Positions 18,510 through 28,105 are shown, numbered from the stretch's first letter. The stretch is DNA of 64,000 nt from Sphingomonas endolithica (GCF_025231525.1 NZ_CP103057.1:947001-1011000), one strand, 5' to 3'. Notes: generated by a model not told the origin, from the sequence alone. Numbers and translations: made by a program.

Positions 18510-19810
18510 TCCGCCGCCTCCATCATCGGGCTGAGCCCACCACCGTTCTTCTCGATGATCCGCCGCTCCATCTCGGGGCGGAAATGCTTGATCAGCCCCT
18601 GGATCGGCCACGCCGCGGCATCACCCAGCGCGCAGATCGAATGGCCTTCGACCTGCTTGGTTACCTGCTGCAGCATGTCGATTTCCGACACGTCGGCATC
18701 GCCCGTGCGCATCCGCTCCATCACGCGCCACATCCACCCGGTGCCTTCGCGGCACGGCGTGCACTGGCCGCAGCTCTCATGCTTGTAGAAATAGCTGATC
18801 CGGCTGATCGCGCGCACGATGTCGGTCGATTTGTCCATCACGATCACCGCCGCGGTGCCGAGCCCCGACCCGACGGCCTTGAGGCCATCGAAATCCATCG
18901 GCACGTCCATGATCTCGGCCGCCGGCACCAGCGGCACCGAAGACCCGCCCGGGATCACCGCCAGCAGATTGTCCCAACCGCCGCGAATACCGCCGCAATG
19001 CACTTCGATCAGTTCGCGGAAGGTGATGCTCATCGCCTCTTCCACAACGCACGGCGTGTTCACATGGCCGCTGATCTGGAACAGCTTGGTGCCTTCGTTC
19101 TTCTCGCGCCCGAAGCTTGCAAACCATTCCGGCGACCGGCGCAGGATCGTCGGCACGACCGCGATCGACTCCACGTTGTTCACCGTCGTCGGGCAGCCAT
19201 ACAGCCCGGCACCGGCAGGGAATGGCGGCTTCAGCCGCGGCTGGCCCTTCTTGCCCTCGAGGCTCTCGAGCATCGCGGTCTCTTCGCCGCAAATATAGGC
19301 GCCGGCGCCGCGATGGACGAACACGTCGAAATCATAGCCCGATCCGCAGGCATTCTTGCCGATCAGCCCGGCGTCATACGCCTCGGCTACGGCCGCGAAC
19401 AACGTCTCGGCCTCGCGGATATATTCGCCGCGGATGTAGATGTACGCGGCGCGCGCGCGCATCGCGAACCCGGCGATCAGCGCGCCCTCGATCAGCTTGT
19501 GCGGATCGTGGCGGATGATCTCGCGATCCTTGCACGAACCCGGCTCGGATTCATCGGCATTGATCACCAGGAAGTTCGGACGGTCGGCCTTGGGCTCCTT
19601 GGGCATGAAGCTCCACTTCATGCCGGTCGGGAAGCCGGCGCCGCCGCGCCCGCGCAGGCCCGACGCCTTCACCTTGTCGATGATGCCGTCTTGCCCCAGC
19701 ACCATCAGCGCCTTGGTGTTGTCCCAATCGCCACGCGCCATGGCAGCCTGCAGGTTCCAGGGCTGGAACCCGTAGACGTTGGTGAAGATACGATCCTTGT
19801 CAGCGAGCAT
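18506..19810 (-). CDS. nuoF: NADH-quinone oxidoreductase subunit F
   Basis: 434 residues; the NADH-oxidising flavoprotein of complex I. The glycine-rich NADH/FMN site [16 protein letters not shown] lies near residue 55, the second nucleotide loop [13 protein letters not shown] near residue 170, and the N3 cluster motif [13 protein letters not shown] near residue 345. The start is separated by a single codon junction from the stop of the 49-aa membrane ORF. Confidence 0.97.
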   Translation of the reverse strand: MLADKDRIFTNVYGFQPWNLQAAMARGDWDNTKALMVLGQDGIIDKVKASGLRGRGGAGFPTGMKWSFMPKEPKADRPNFLVINADESEPGSCKDREIIRHDPHKLIEGALIAGFAMRARAAYIYIRGEYIREAETLFAAVAEAYDAGLIGKNACGSGYDFDVFVHRGAGAYICGEETAMLESLEGKKGQPRLKPPFPAGAGLYGCPTTVNNVESIAVVPTILRRSPEWFASFGREKNEGTKLFQISGHVNTPCVVEEAMSITFRELIEVHCGGIRGGWDNLLAVIPGGSSVPLVPAAEIMDVPMDFDGLKAVGSGLGTAAVIVMDKSTDIVRAISRISYFYKHESCGQCTPCREGTGWMWRVMERMRTGDADVSEIDMLQQVTKQVEGHSICALGDAAAWPIQGLIKHFRPEMERRIIEKNGGGLSPMMEAAE

Positions 19811-19960
19811 CTACTTGCCCTGTCCGATCAGCTTTTCAGCGAGGAAATACGCGCCGACAGCCAATGCCAGCCCGATAACGATGCCCAGCACGCCAAGAGC
19901 CAGCTTGACCGCCAGCACGACGACGACGATCGCGATGATCAGTGCGATCAGAGCACTCAT
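19811..19960 (-). CDS. 49-residue membrane protein between nuoE and nuoF
   Basis: The frame starts at an ATG (19960) that overlaps the nuoE stop as ATGA and ends at a TAG directly adjoining the nuoF start codon. The product is almost entirely hydrophobic: two valine/isoleucine/leucine-rich segments (ALIALIIAIVVVVLAVKLAL and GVLGIVIGLALAVGAYFLA) joined by a short turn, ending in a basic KLIGQGK tail. Exact packing between two essential genes strongly suggests it is translated. Possible roles are a supernumerary complex I membrane subunit or assembly factor; both are inference. Confidence 0.75.
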   Translation of the reverse strand: MSALIALIIAIVVVVLAVKLALGVLGIVIGLALAVGAYFLAEKLIGQGK

Positions 19961-20625
19961 GCCCACTCACCCCGGTAATCGTGGTTCTCATCGACCATCG
20001 CCTTCAGCGCAACAGGCCCACCGGCCGGCTCGCTCGACTTGCGGCCGATCGTCGATCCCGGCTTTGCCGGCTGCCCGGCGGCCAGCGCCTCCAGCACGGC
20101 CGTGGTCCGATCGTAATCCAGGTCTTCGTAATTGTCGTCGTTGATCTGCACCATCGGCGCGTTGGCGCAGGTGCCGAGGCACTCGACCTCGCTCAGCGTG
20201 AACAGCCCGTCGGGCGTGGTCTTGCCCTTGATCAGACCCTTGTTCTTGCACGCCGCCAACACGTCGTCGCTGCCTGCCAGCATGCACGGCGTCGTGCCGC
20301 ACACCTGCACGTGATACCGTCCCACCGGCGCCATGTTGAACATCGTGTAGAAGCTGACCACCTCGTACACGCGCATATAGGGCACGCCAATCGTGCGCGC
20401 GACGAATTCGATCACCGGCACCGGCAACCACCCTTGAGTCTGCGTCTCGGCACCGACCTGGCGCTGCGCCAGATCGAGCAGCGGCAACGATGCGGATTGC
20501 TCGCGCCCCTTGGGATAGCGACCGAGAATCTCGTTCGCCTTCTTCTGGTTCTCTTCCGTCCACGCAAACGCGCCCCAGCGCGCGCGCGTCTCGGCTTCGT
20601 CGGGGATCTGAGGTGCTTCAGCCAT
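19957..20625 (-). CDS. nuoE: NADH-quinone oxidoreductase subunit E
   Basis: 222 residues, thioredoxin-like 2Fe-2S subunit (cluster N1a) paired with NuoF. The ligands are in CGTTPCML and in ECLGTCANAPM. The last 50 residues, after the core fold, are an alanine/proline-rich tail ending HDYRGEWA. Its start and the nuoD stop share a base, and its stop overlaps the 49-aa ORF. Confidence 0.96.
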   Translation of the reverse strand: MAEAPQIPDEAETRARWGAFAWTEENQKKANEILGRYPKGREQSASLPLLDLAQRQVGAETQTQGWLPVPVIEFVARTIGVPYMRVYEVVSFYTMFNMAPVGRYHVQVCGTTPCMLAGSDDVLAACKNKGLIKGKTTPDGLFTLSEVECLGTCANAPMVQINDDNYEDLDYDRTTAVLEALAAGQPAKPGSTIGRKSSEPAGGPVALKAMVDENHDYRGEWA

Positions 20626-21860
20626 TATCGGTCACATTCACCAAAAACGATATCCATCGCGCCCAGGATCGCCGTCGTATCCGCCAGCATGTGCCCCTTG
20701 GCCATGAAGTCCATCGCCTGCAAATGGCTGAACGCGGTCGGCCGGATCTTGCAGCGGTACGGCTTGTTGCTGCCGTCAGCGACCAAATACACGCCGAACT
20801 CGCCCTTGGGGCTTTCGGTCGCGACATAGACATCGCCCGCCGGCACGTGGAAGCCCTCGGTGTACAGCTTGAAGTGATGGATCAGCGCTTCCATCGATCG
20901 CTTCATCTCGCCACGCTTGGGCGGCACGACCTTGCGATCCAGGCTGGAGATCGGCCCGTCGGGCATCTCGTTCAGGCACTGCTTCATGATCCGCGCCGAC
21001 TGGCGGACCTCCTCCACGCGCACCATGAAACGATCATAGCAATCGCCGCTCGTGCCGACCGGCACGTCGAAGTTCATCTTGGCATATACGTCGTACGGCT
21101 GCGACTTGCGCAGATCCCAGGCAATGCCCGAGCCGCGAATCATCGGCCCCGAAAAGCCCCATTTGATCGCATCGTCACGGCTGACCGTGCCGATATCCAC
21201 GTTGCGCTGCTTGAAGATGCGATTGTCGGCCACCAGGCTGATCGCATCCTCGAACAGGCGTGGCAGCCGCGTGTCGAGCCAATCGCCGATATCGGTGAGC
21301 AGCTTCAGCGGTACGTCCTGATGCACGCCACCCGGCCGGAAATAGGCCGCATGCATGCGCGCGCCCGATGCCCGCTCGTAGAATCCCATCGTGTCTTCGC
21401 GCAGCTCGAAGAGCCACAGGTTCGGCGTCATCGCGCCGACATCCATCACATGCGACCCAAGGTTCAGCATGTGATTCATGATGCGAGTCAATTCAGCGAA
21501 GAACACCCGCAGATACTGCGCGCGGATCGGCACTTCCAGGTCGAGCAATTTCTCGACTGCGAGCACATAGGTATGCTCCATGCACATCGGCGAGCAGTAA
21601 TCGAGCCGGTCGAAATAGGGCAACGCCTGCAGGTACGTCTTGTACTCGATCAGCTTCTCGGTGCCGCGGTGGAGCAGGCCGACATGCGGGTCGACGCGCT
21701 CGACCAACTCGCCGTCGAGTTCCATCACCAGGCGAAGCACGCCGTGCGCGGCCGGATGCTGCGGCCCGAAATTGATCGTATAGTTCTGGATCTCCACGTC
21801 GCCCACACTGGGGTCGGCAGCATCCATGCGGCGCTCCACCGCGTCGAGATGATCGCTCAC
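20625..21860 (-). CDS. nuoD: NADH-quinone oxidoreductase subunit D
   Basis: 411 residues, the 49-kDa-type subunit related to NiFe-hydrogenase large subunits, forming the quinone site with NuoB. The quinone-site histidine/tyrosine region is visible ([15 protein letters not shown] near residue 30; [13 protein letters not shown] near residue 87), and the usual C-terminal DIVFGECDR is intact. Separate nuoC and nuoD genes, as here, differ from the fused nuoCD of E. coli. Confidence 0.97.
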   Translation of the reverse strand: MSDHLDAVERRMDAADPSVGDVEIQNYTINFGPQHPAAHGVLRLVMELDGELVERVDPHVGLLHRGTEKLIEYKTYLQALPYFDRLDYCSPMCMEHTYVLAVEKLLDLEVPIRAQYLRVFFAELTRIMNHMLNLGSHVMDVGAMTPNLWLFELREDTMGFYERASGARMHAAYFRPGGVHQDVPLKLLTDIGDWLDTRLPRLFEDAISLVADNRIFKQRNVDIGTVSRDDAIKWGFSGPMIRGSGIAWDLRKSQPYDVYAKMNFDVPVGTSGDCYDRFMVRVEEVRQSARIMKQCLNEMPDGPISSLDRKVVPPKRGEMKRSMEALIHHFKLYTEGFHVPAGDVYVATESPKGEFGVYLVADGSNKPYRCKIRPTAFSHLQAMDFMAKGHMLADTTAILGAMDIVFGECDR

Positions 21861-22702
21861 TGGTTTTGTCCCTTGCCCGGCGTCGGATTGACGTCGGGAT
21901 CGGCAGGCTTGTCTTCTGCCTTGTTGCCGGCATCCTTGTCGCCCGAGCCGGTCTCGGCGCGCCCCTCGGCCGTCTTGCCATAAGGCTCGCTCGGCGCCCG
22001 CGCCGGCGCGACCGCGCTCTGCGCCGCGTCCGCCTTGACGATGTCGTCCGCCTTCAAGGGTGTCGGCGCACCCTTGGCCTCGGGCAAGGCCGCCTTTTCG
22101 TCACCCGGCAACACATATTCGGCGCCTTCCCAGGGCGACTGGAAGTCGAACGTACGGAAATCCTGCGCCAGCTTCACCGGTTCGTATACCACGCGCTTGG
22201 CCTCTTCCGAGTACCGCACCTCGACAAACCCGGAGAGCGGGAAGTCCTTACGCTGCGGATGCCCACGGAAGCCATAGTCGGTCAGGATCCGGCGCAGGTC
22301 GGGATTGCCCGAGAACAGCACGCCGTACATGTCGTACACTTCGCGCTCCAGCCAGCCGGCGACCGGCCAGATCCCCGTCACCGACGGCACCGGCTTTTCC
22401 TCGTCGGTCTGCACGTGCACGCGGATGCGATGATTGCGCGTCAGCGACAACAGGCAATACACCACTTCGAAGCGATCGGCCCGCTCGGGATAATCGACTC
22501 CGGCGATTTCCATCAGCTGCTGATATTCGAGTCCGGGTGTATCGCGCAGCAGGGTCAAGGTCTCGACCAGCGTCTCGCGATCGACCGTGAAGGACACCTC
22601 GTTCACGGCTTCCAGGCTGGACAACACGCTTGCGCCGAGCACCTGCTCGGCCGCCTCGATAACGCCGTCGTTCGCGGCATAGGCCGGTGCCGGCGCCCTC
22701 AC
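21857..22702 (-). CDS. nuoC: NADH-quinone oxidoreductase subunit C with charged C-terminal tail
   Basis: 281 residues; the first 200 match the 30-kDa subunit of complex I, with the signature [20 protein letters not shown] near residue 115 and [15 protein letters not shown]. Residues about 205-281 are a low-complexity tail rich in Ala, Lys, Pro, Asp and Gly (for example [16 protein letters not shown]) with no counterpart in short NuoC proteins. The GTG start at 22702 overlaps the nuoB stop as GTGA; the open frame upstream of it lies inside nuoB. Confidence 0.95.
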   Translation of the reverse strand: MRAPAPAYAANDGVIEAAEQVLGASVLSSLEAVNEVSFTVDRETLVETLTLLRDTPGLEYQQLMEIAGVDYPERADRFEVVYCLLSLTRNHRIRVHVQTDEEKPVPSVTGIWPVAGWLEREVYDMYGVLFSGNPDLRRILTDYGFRGHPQRKDFPLSGFVEVRYSEEAKRVVYEPVKLAQDFRTFDFQSPWEGAEYVLPGDEKAALPEAKGAPTPLKADDIVKADAAQSAVAPARAPSEPYGKTAEGRAETGSGDKDAGNKAEDKPADPDVNPTPGKGQNQ

Positions 22703-23283
22703 CGTTCGATCGTCCCGACGCGACGGATCTTCCGCTGCAACTGCATGATGCCATACAGCAACGCCTCGGCAGTTGGCGGGCAGCCCGGCACGTAGATGTC
22801 GACCGGCACCACACGGTCGCAACCGCGCACGACGCTGTAGCTGTAATGGTAATAGCCGCCGCCGTTGGCGCAACTGCCCATCGAGATCACGTATTTGGGC
22901 TCCGACATCTGGTCATAGACCTTGCGCAACGCCGGGGCCATCTTGTTGCACAGCGTGCCGGCGACGATCATCACGTCCGACTGGCGCGGCGACGCGCGCG
23001 GCGCAGCGCCGAAGCGCTCAAGATCGTAGCGCGGCATGTTGACGTGGATCATCTCGACCGCGCAGCATGCCAGCCCGAACGTCATCCACCACAGCGAGCC
23101 GGTACGCGCCCATTGGAACAGCTCTTCGGTCGAGGTGACGAGGAAGCCCTTGTCGCCCAGTTCACCGTTCAGGTCGCTGAAGAATGCCTGGTCGGGCTGC
23201 ACGATCGAACTGGCGCTCGCGGCGCGATCAAGTTCGACCGGGCCTGCATGACCGCCCAAATGACCAGTGCTCATCGGGGTCAT
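22699..23283 (-). CDS. nuoB: NADH-quinone oxidoreductase subunit B
   Basis: 194 residues; holds cluster N2, the last iron-sulfur cluster before quinone. The ligands are visible as the tandem cysteines in GLACCAVEM, in [12 protein letters not shown] and in [14 protein letters not shown]. The ATG at 23283 overlaps the nuoA stop as ATGA and gives the N-terminus [11 protein letters not shown]; a second in-frame ATG three codons later is also possible. Confidence 0.97.
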   Translation of the reverse strand: MTPMSTGHLGGHAGPVELDRAASASSIVQPDQAFFSDLNGELGDKGFLVTSTEELFQWARTGSLWWMTFGLACCAVEMIHVNMPRYDLERFGAAPRASPRQSDVMIVAGTLCNKMAPALRKVYDQMSEPKYVISMGSCANGGGYYHYSYSVVRGCDRVVPVDIYVPGCPPTAEALLYGIMQLQRKIRRVGTIER

Positions 23284-23654
23284 TCCCATTCCAGCGCTCC
23301 CTTCTTCCAGGCATAGACGAGGCCGAGCGCCAGTTCGGCGATGAAGATCATCATCGAGAACCATGCCGTCCAGCCGAGCGTGAACACGCTCACTGCCCAT
23401 GGATATAGGAATGCTGCTTCCAGATCGAAGACGATGAACAGGATGGCGACAAGATAAAATCGTACGTCGAACTGGCTGCGGCTGTCTTCGAACGCCGGGA
23501 AGCCGCATTCATATTCAGTGAGCTTTTCCGCCGTCGGCTTATGCGCGCCGGTCAGCCGCGCGACGAGCATCGGCAGGAACACGAACGCGCTCGACAGCAC
23601 CAGGGCCACGCCCAGGAACAGCAGGATTGGGAGGTATTGCGACAGGTCGACCAA
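23280..23654 (-). CDS. nuoA: NADH-quinone oxidoreductase subunit A
   Basis: 124 residues with three membrane helices and the conserved [20 protein letters not shown] loop next to the quinone site. First gene of the operon, preceded by a 199-bp region with a Fur-like dyad and no strong Shine-Dalgarno sequence before the ATG. Its position sets the start of a transcript of about 19 kb ending after DUF1467. Confidence 0.97.
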   Translation of the reverse strand: MVDLSQYLPILLFLGVALVLSSAFVFLPMLVARLTGAHKPTAEKLTEYECGFPAFEDSRSQFDVRFYLVAILFIVFDLEAAFLYPWAVSVFTLGWTAWFSMMIFIAELALGLVYAWKKGALEWE

Positions 23655-23728
23655 GGGTTTCTCGCATGTGCGAAGAGGGATGGCGCGGCTTTAGGCCCAT
23701 GCCCTTGAACGGGCAAGGCTTTGAGCCC

Positions 23729-23745
23729 TTGAGAATGACTCGCAA
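23729..23745. promoter_or_regulatory. Fur-like dyad upstream of the nuo operon
   Basis: TTGAGAATGACTCGCAA is an imperfect 17-bp dyad resembling alphaproteobacterial Fur boxes. Downstream towards nuoA lies a possible promoter, TTGCCC (23716-23711) and TAAAGC (23693-23688) with 17-bp spacing; the minus 10 match is poor. The dyad would sit near minus 56, a position compatible with activation. Iron control of an iron-sulfur-rich complex is plausible, but the site rests on pattern alone. Confidence 0.35.
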
Positions 23746-23853
23746 CGGCATGCCGTGCGGATCAGCCGGCGGCTAACCCCATTTCGCGTAGCAAACCCGG
23801 CCAGCGTAGCGGAGCAACAACCGACGGCTGGGCTTTGCCATGCCGCCGGTCGC

Positions 23854-24666
23854 TCAGCGCAGCGCCCCAGCAATCAGCTTGTGCATCTTGGATTGCAGCA
23901 CGTCGTTCGCCGCCAGCACTTCCTTGCGCGCGATCATCTGGTCGCCGCCGCGATAGTCGCTGACGAACCCGCCGGCTTCCTTGACCAGCAACATGCCCGC
24001 GGCCACGTCCCACGGCTTCAGGTCCGATTCCCAGAAGCCGTCGAAGCGACCGGCCGCCACCCAGGCAAGATCGAGCGCCGCCGCACCGAAGCGCCTGATC
24101 CCCGCCACTTCCGGCGCCACGGCCCCGAAAATCCGGCTCCATTGCCCGAAATCACCATGACCGAGGAACGGAATGCCCGTCGCGATCAGCGCATCGGCCA
24201 TGTCGCGCCGCGCAGACACGCGCAGCCGCTCCGACTGCACCCAGGCGCCCTTGCCCTTTTCCGCCCAGAAGCTTTCATCGGTCAGCGGCTGGTACACCAA
24301 CCCCGCGGTCACCTCGCGCTTGCCGTTGGCGAGCGTCTCCTCGACCGCGATCGAGATCGCGAAATGGGGAATGCCGTGCAGGAAGTTCGACGTGCCATCC
24401 AGCGGATCGACGATGAAGCGCGGCTTGCTCGGGTCACCCGCCACTTCGCCGCGCTCTTCCATCAGGAAGCCCCAATCGGGGCGGCCGTGGCTCAGTTCCT
24501 CGAACAGGGTCTGTTCGGCGCGCTGATCGGCCATCGACACGAAGTCGGCCGGACCTTTGCGGCTGACCTGCAACTGCTGCACCTCGTTGAAATCACGCCG
24601 CAACCGCGGCCCCGCCTTGCGCGCGGCGCGGTCCATGACCGTCATCAAACCGGAATGCGAAACCAT
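23854..24666 (-). CDS. suhB: Inositol monophosphatase family protein
   Basis: 270 residues of the FIG/IMPase superfamily, magnesium-dependent phosphomonoesterases. The metal-binding signatures are all present: LMEERGE near residue 69, DPLDGTSNFLHG near residue 87 and KPWDVAAGMLLVKEAGG near residue 220. The substrate could be myo-inositol 1-phosphate or a related sugar phosphate; SuhB is also an rRNA antitermination factor in E. coli, which cannot be judged here. It lies between efp and the nuo operon on the same strand, about 200 bp before nuoA. Confidence 0.88.
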   Translation of the reverse strand: MVSHSGLMTVMDRAARKAGPRLRRDFNEVQQLQVSRKGPADFVSMADQRAEQTLFEELSHGRPDWGFLMEERGEVAGDPSKPRFIVDPLDGTSNFLHGIPHFAISIAVEETLANGKREVTAGLVYQPLTDESFWAEKGKGAWVQSERLRVSARRDMADALIATGIPFLGHGDFGQWSRIFGAVAPEVAGIRRFGAAALDLAWVAAGRFDGFWESDLKPWDVAAGMLLVKEAGGFVSDYRGGDQMIARKEVLAANDVLQSKMHKLIAGALR

Positions 24667-24680
24667 AACTCTTCTTCTTC

Positions 24681-24790
24681 CCCCCTCCCGCTTGCGGGAG
24701 GGGTCGGGGGTGGGCTCCCGGCCAAAGCTCGGGCAATATTATGGAGAGAGCGCGAGCCCTCCCCACCCCTCCCGCAAGCGGGAGAGGAGC
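24681..24790. repeat. Dispersed palindrome, type F (CCCTCCCGCTTGCGGGAGGG)
   Basis: Ends CCCCTCCCGCTTGCGGGAGG and CCTCCCGCAAGCGGGAGAGG are inverse complements and each end is also a small hairpin on its own; the centre is about 65 bp. It fills the gap between efp (upstream) and suhB. Related elements lie at 46985 and 55750. Confidence 0.75.
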
Positions 24791-24795
24791 GGAAA

Positions 24796-25359
24796 TCAAT
24801 CCGCCCGCTTTACATACGTCTGCTCGTAGACATCGACCACGATCCGCGTGCCCGCGCCGATATGCGGCGGCACCATCACGCGCACGCCATTCTCCAGGAT
24901 CGCCGGCTTGAACGAGGAGGACGCCGTCTGCCCCTTCACCACCGCGTCGGCCTCGACGATCAGCGCCTCGATCGTGTCGGGCAGCTGCACCGAGATCGGG
25001 CGCTCCTCCCACAATTCCATCACCACATCCATGCCGTCCTGCAGGAACGCCGCAGCGTCGCCCAGGATGCCGGCATCCAGCGTGATCTGCTCGTAATTCT
25101 GCTTGTCCATGAAGGTCAGCGTATCGCCATCGCGGAACAGATATTGGAAATCGACCGTATCCAGCCGCACCCGCTCGACGCTCTCGGCGGAGCGGAAACG
25201 GACGTTGGTCTTCCGCCCGTCGATCAGGTTCTTCATCTCGACCTGCATATAGGCCCCGCCCTTGCCCGGCTGGGTATGCTGGATCTTGACGGTCTTCCAG
25301 ATGCCGCCTTCATATTCGAGGATATTGCCGGGACGAATTTCGACCGCATTGATCTTCAT
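24796..25359 (-). CDS. efp: Elongation factor P
   Basis: 187 residues, three-domain tRNA-mimic that relieves ribosome stalling at polyproline stretches. The tip of domain I reads [14 protein letters not shown], so the residue at the modified position (about K33) is lysine; that would suit beta-lysylation by EpmA/EpmB or an unmodified form, not the arginine rhamnosylation type. The N-terminus [11 protein letters not shown] and the C-terminal YVKRAD end are normal. Confidence 0.96.
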   Translation of the reverse strand: MKINAVEIRPGNILEYEGGIWKTVKIQHTQPGKGGAYMQVEMKNLIDGRKTNVRFRSAESVERVRLDTVDFQYLFRDGDTLTFMDKQNYEQITLDAGILGDAAAFLQDGMDVVMELWEERPISVQLPDTIEALIVEADAVVKGQTASSSFKPAILENGVRVMVPPHIGAGTRIVVDVYEQTYVKRAD

Positions 25360-25395
25360 GGGAAACCTGTAGCTGGAAAGAGCGAAGCGCGCGCC

Positions 25396-25989
25396 TTAGC
25401 GGGATGCGGCCTTTCCGGCAAGGTAGGGGTAGGGATCGACATCGCGCCCCTCATACCATTTCTGCTCGGGCAGCGTGCGCGTCAGCCCGAAATGCAGGTG
25501 GTAATTCCCTGCCCCGGCATTGCCGGTATCACCGACATAGCCCAGCGGATCGCCCGTTCTCACCACCTGCCCCTCATGCAAGCCAGGCGCATAGCCGGAC
25601 AGATGCGCGTAATAATAGGTCCACTTGCGCTGCGGCGATCGCACATACGCCGTGATCCCCCCGGCGGCACTGTTCCACAATTTTTCGATCCGGCCCGGTG
25701 CCGCGGCCAGCACCAGCGTGCCTGCGGGAGCCATGATGTCCGTGCCATGATGTGGCCTGAGGCCATTGTCGCGCGGGTCGCCCCAGCTGTCCTGGATCGT
25801 CTCGCGCGGCATGCCCTTCACCGGCATGGCGAGCACCACCCCGTGGGGCAGTGGCTCGCCGGCCACAGGGTGCGGCGCCGCTGCGCGTTCGGCACGGGGC
25901 GCCGCATCCGGCAGGAACAGCAGCGCCGATGCCCATAAGCCGAGCATCACCACCACGACGATGGTCACCAGAATCGCCAGCCTACGCAT
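25396..25989 (-). CDS. M23 family metallopeptidase, membrane-anchored
   Basis: 197 residues: an N-terminal hydrophobic helix (RRLAILVTIVVVVMLGLWAS), a proline/alanine-rich linker, then a LytM/M23 domain. Zinc ligands and catalytic residues are visible in LRPHHGTDIMAPAGT, YYAHLSGY and NYHLHFG, so it should be an active peptidoglycan endopeptidase facing the periplasm. The ATG at 25989 is preferred; a GTG one codon upstream is possible. It follows the L,D-transpeptidase by 4 bp, so the two are probably cotranscribed. Confidence 0.88.
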   Translation of the reverse strand: MRRLAILVTIVVVVMLGLWASALLFLPDAAPRAERAAAPHPVAGEPLPHGVVLAMPVKGMPRETIQDSWGDPRDNGLRPHHGTDIMAPAGTLVLAAAPGRIEKLWNSAAGGITAYVRSPQRKWTYYYAHLSGYAPGLHEGQVVRTGDPLGYVGDTGNAGAGNYHLHFGLTRTLPEQKWYEGRDVDPYPYLAGKAASR

Positions 25990-25993
25990 CACA

Positions 25994-27007
25994 TTACTGC
26001 TGGAACACCGCGGGCGTGCCCGGCTTCACCATCAACGACAGTCGCGCCGCGTCCCAGTTGGTCAGGCGGATGCAGCCGTGGCTCTCCGCGCGGCCGATCG
26101 TCTCCGGCGACGGCGTACCGTGGATGCCGTAATGCGGCTTGGACAGATCGAGCCAGATCACGCCGACCGGCCCGTTCGGCCCGGCCGGCAGCTTGGCTGC
26201 CTTGGCATCGTCCTTGGCATCCCAGAACAGGTCGGGATTGTAATGGAACGGGGGATTGTACGACGCGCCCTTGATCGTCCACTTGCCGATCGGAAGCGGA
26301 TCGTGCTCGCTGCCCATGGTCGCCATGAACTGCGCCACCAGCTTCCCGTTCTTGTCGAGCACGCGCAAAACTTCGTCGGACTTGTCGACCACCACCTTGG
26401 CGCCCTGCGGCTGCGTGGCATCGACATTCAGGTCGGTCAGCGTCTTGCGCCATTCCGCCGGCAACTTGGCGTCATACTCGCGCGAGGTCGGCAAGGCGTT
26501 GGGGAAGACGACCTTGGCGCCGGGCGCCAGCCGCGTGCTCGGGCTGTTCAACGCGATCAGCACGTCAGGCGTGGTGTGAAACGACTCGGCCAGCTTCTCC
26601 ATCGCGTTGCGATAGGCCAGGGCCAGCAGCTTGGCCTGTTCGGCAGGGTCCTTAGGCAAGGGATTGACGTAAGGCCCCGCCAGCGACTCCGCCGTCAACG
26701 TCAGCAAACGCGTCGGCCGCAGCGCACGGTAGGGATACAAAGCACGCAACGTTGCCTTGTCCGCCTTGCCCGTCGTCGGCAGTCCACGGGTCTCCTGAAA
26801 ACCCTTGAGCGCTGCGGTCAGCGACTTGCCGGCTTTCCCGTCCAGCACCCCCGGCGAGAAGCCGAGATGATCGAGAATCACCTGCAAATGCAATGTGGTA
26901 CGATCGACAACGGCCGAAACCGCCTTCGTTCCCTCCGCCTGCGCAGAGATCGGACAAAGCGAGGCAATCGCCAGACAGGCTGCGCCGAGAGCGGTTTTCC
27001 TCACCAA
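25994..27007 (-). CDS. L,D-transpeptidase with peptidoglycan-binding domain
   Basis: 337 residues: signal peptide (ACLAIASLCPISAQAEG), a peptidoglycan-binding-like helical domain (FSPGVLDGKAGKSLTAALKG near residue 55), and a C-terminal YkuD domain with the catalytic motif GRAESHGCIRLTNWDAARL. It should form 3-3 crosslinks or attach lipoproteins to murein. Start codon is TTG (27007) or the following GTG; GGAG lies 6 bp before the TTG. It is divergent from a MepK-like gene with only 22 bp between the two starts, an arrangement like E. coli ldtD-mepK. Confidence 0.9.
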   Translation of the reverse strand: MVRKTALGAACLAIASLCPISAQAEGTKAVSAVVDRTTLHLQVILDHLGFSPGVLDGKAGKSLTAALKGFQETRGLPTTGKADKATLRALYPYRALRPTRLLTLTAESLAGPYVNPLPKDPAEQAKLLALAYRNAMEKLAESFHTTPDVLIALNSPSTRLAPGAKVVFPNALPTSREYDAKLPAEWRKTLTDLNVDATQPQGAKVVVDKSDEVLRVLDKNGKLVAQFMATMGSEHDPLPIGKWTIKGASYNPPFHYNPDLFWDAKDDAKAAKLPAGPNGPVGVIWLDLSKPHYGIHGTPSPETIGRAESHGCIRLTNWDAARLSLMVKPGTPAVFQQ

Positions 27008-27029
27008 TTCAAACTCCTAAATACAAACT

Positions 27030-27623
27030 ATGCAGACAACGACGGAAGAGCGGCTTGTTTCCCAGCCGTCACGATCACCCGAACTTTCGCGCCGCTCTCT
27101 GATCGGCGGCGCCGCGCTCGGCGGGATGGCGGCGATGATGCCGTTCCCGGCGATGGCCGCGACGGGTGAATGGCGCCTCGCGATCCGCAACGTGCACAAC
27201 AACGAAACGGTCGATGCCGTGTTCGCGCGCAACGGGCGGTTCGTGCCTCAAGGCCTCGCCGAGCTCAACCATGGTTTGCGCGATTGGCGCACCGGCGAGG
27301 TGACGCAGATGGACCGCCAGCTGCTCGGCCTGCTCGTCCGCTTGCGTGAAAAGCTCGACCTTGGCGGCTGCAACAAGATCGAGCTGATCTCGGGCTATCG
27401 CTCGCCGCACACCAATGCCGCGCTGCGCGCTCGCGGTGGCGCCAACACCGGTGTCGCCTCGACCAGCCAGCATATGCTCGGCAAGGCCACCGATATCGTC
27501 GTACCGGGCGTCACGCTGGACAAGCTGCGCGGTGCGGCACTCGCGCTCGGCGGCGGCGGCGTCGGCTATTATCCGCGCGACGGCTTCGTCCATGTCGACA
27601 CCGGCCGCGTGCGCCAGTGGTGA
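27030..27623 (+). CDS. DUF882 / MepK-like murein endopeptidase, Tat-exported
   Basis: 197 residues. The N-terminus has a twin-arginine signal, LSRRSLIGGAALGGMAAMM, with a cleavage region around AMAATGEW. The mature part is an M15-like DUF882 domain with zinc ligands in SGYRSPHTN, QHMLGKATDI and GFVHVDTGRVRQW. The E. coli homologue YcbK (MepK) cleaves the 3-3 crosslinks that L,D-transpeptidases make, which fits the divergent neighbour. No clear Shine-Dalgarno precedes the ATG. Confidence 0.88.
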   Translation: MQTTTEERLVSQPSRSPELSRRSLIGGAALGGMAAMMPFPAMAATGEWRLAIRNVHNNETVDAVFARNGRFVPQGLAELNHGLRDWRTGEVTQMDRQLLGLLVRLREKLDLGGCNKIELISGYRSPHTNAALRARGGANTGVASTSQHMLGKATDIVVPGVTLDKLRGAALALGGGGVGYYPRDGFVHVDTGRVRQW

Positions 27624-27627
27624 TCGA

Positions 27628-27900
27628 TCAAGGGTAGTTCTGCCGCGCGTGCATCCCGGACAATATGTCGATCTCATCCGATTTTACTCGGTAGATAAGT
27701 ATGTAGTTCGGGTGGACGACGGCCTCTCGGGTGCTCGCTATCCGGCCCAACCTGTGGATGTACGGGTACAAGGCTAGCTGCTCCGCCTTGGTCTCGATCA
27801 GAAGAAGCAGCTTATGCGCGGCGACCTGATTACGTGCGGCAATAAAGTTGATGATCTCGCGAAGATCGGCCTTGGCCTCAGGTAGCCAGATCAGCCGCAT
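27628..27900 (-). CDS. RelE/ParE-family toxin
   Basis: 90 residues of the ParE/RelE fold: LPEAKADLREIINFIAARN at the N-terminus and the C-terminal strand NYILIYRVKSDEIDILSGMHARQNY, typical of ParE-type toxins (mRNA interferase or gyrase poison). The upstream antitoxin gene overlaps it by 23 bp. Base composition is visibly less GC-rich than the neighbours, which suggests acquisition. Confidence 0.85.
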   Translation of the reverse strand: MRLIWLPEAKADLREIINFIAARNQVAAHKLLLLIETKAEQLALYPYIHRLGRIASTREAVVHPNYILIYRVKSDEIDILSGMHARQNYP

Positions 27901-28072
27901 TGCGCCGATGACTTTCTATCAATGCTCGCATCTCGGCCATGACCTCGTCGTGCGGTATACCTGGCTCCTTGCTGTCCAGCGCACGCTGCACCTTGGCCCG
28001 AAACCAGACGTCATACGCCTCCGCCTCTTCGGTGGAGCCAAATTTGGATTCGATCGGCGACAGCTTTGCCAT
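27878..28072 (-). CDS. Antitoxin of the RelE/ParE pair
   Basis: 64 residues, MAKLSPIESKFGSTEEAEAY at the N-terminus and HDEVMAEMRALIESHRR at the C-terminus. Size, charge and the PHDEVMAEM motif are those of small ribbon-helix-helix or RelB-like antitoxins that precede ParE toxins. An upstream in-frame ATG at 28084 is an alternative start. Its 3' end overlaps the toxin start, so the two are translationally coupled. Confidence 0.8.
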   Translation of the reverse strand: MAKLSPIESKFGSTEEAEAYDVWFRAKVQRALDSKEPGIPHDEVMAEMRALIESHRRNAADLAT

Positions 28073-28105
28073 GCGCCATCGCATACCAGATCGACGCCGG
28101 GCTTT

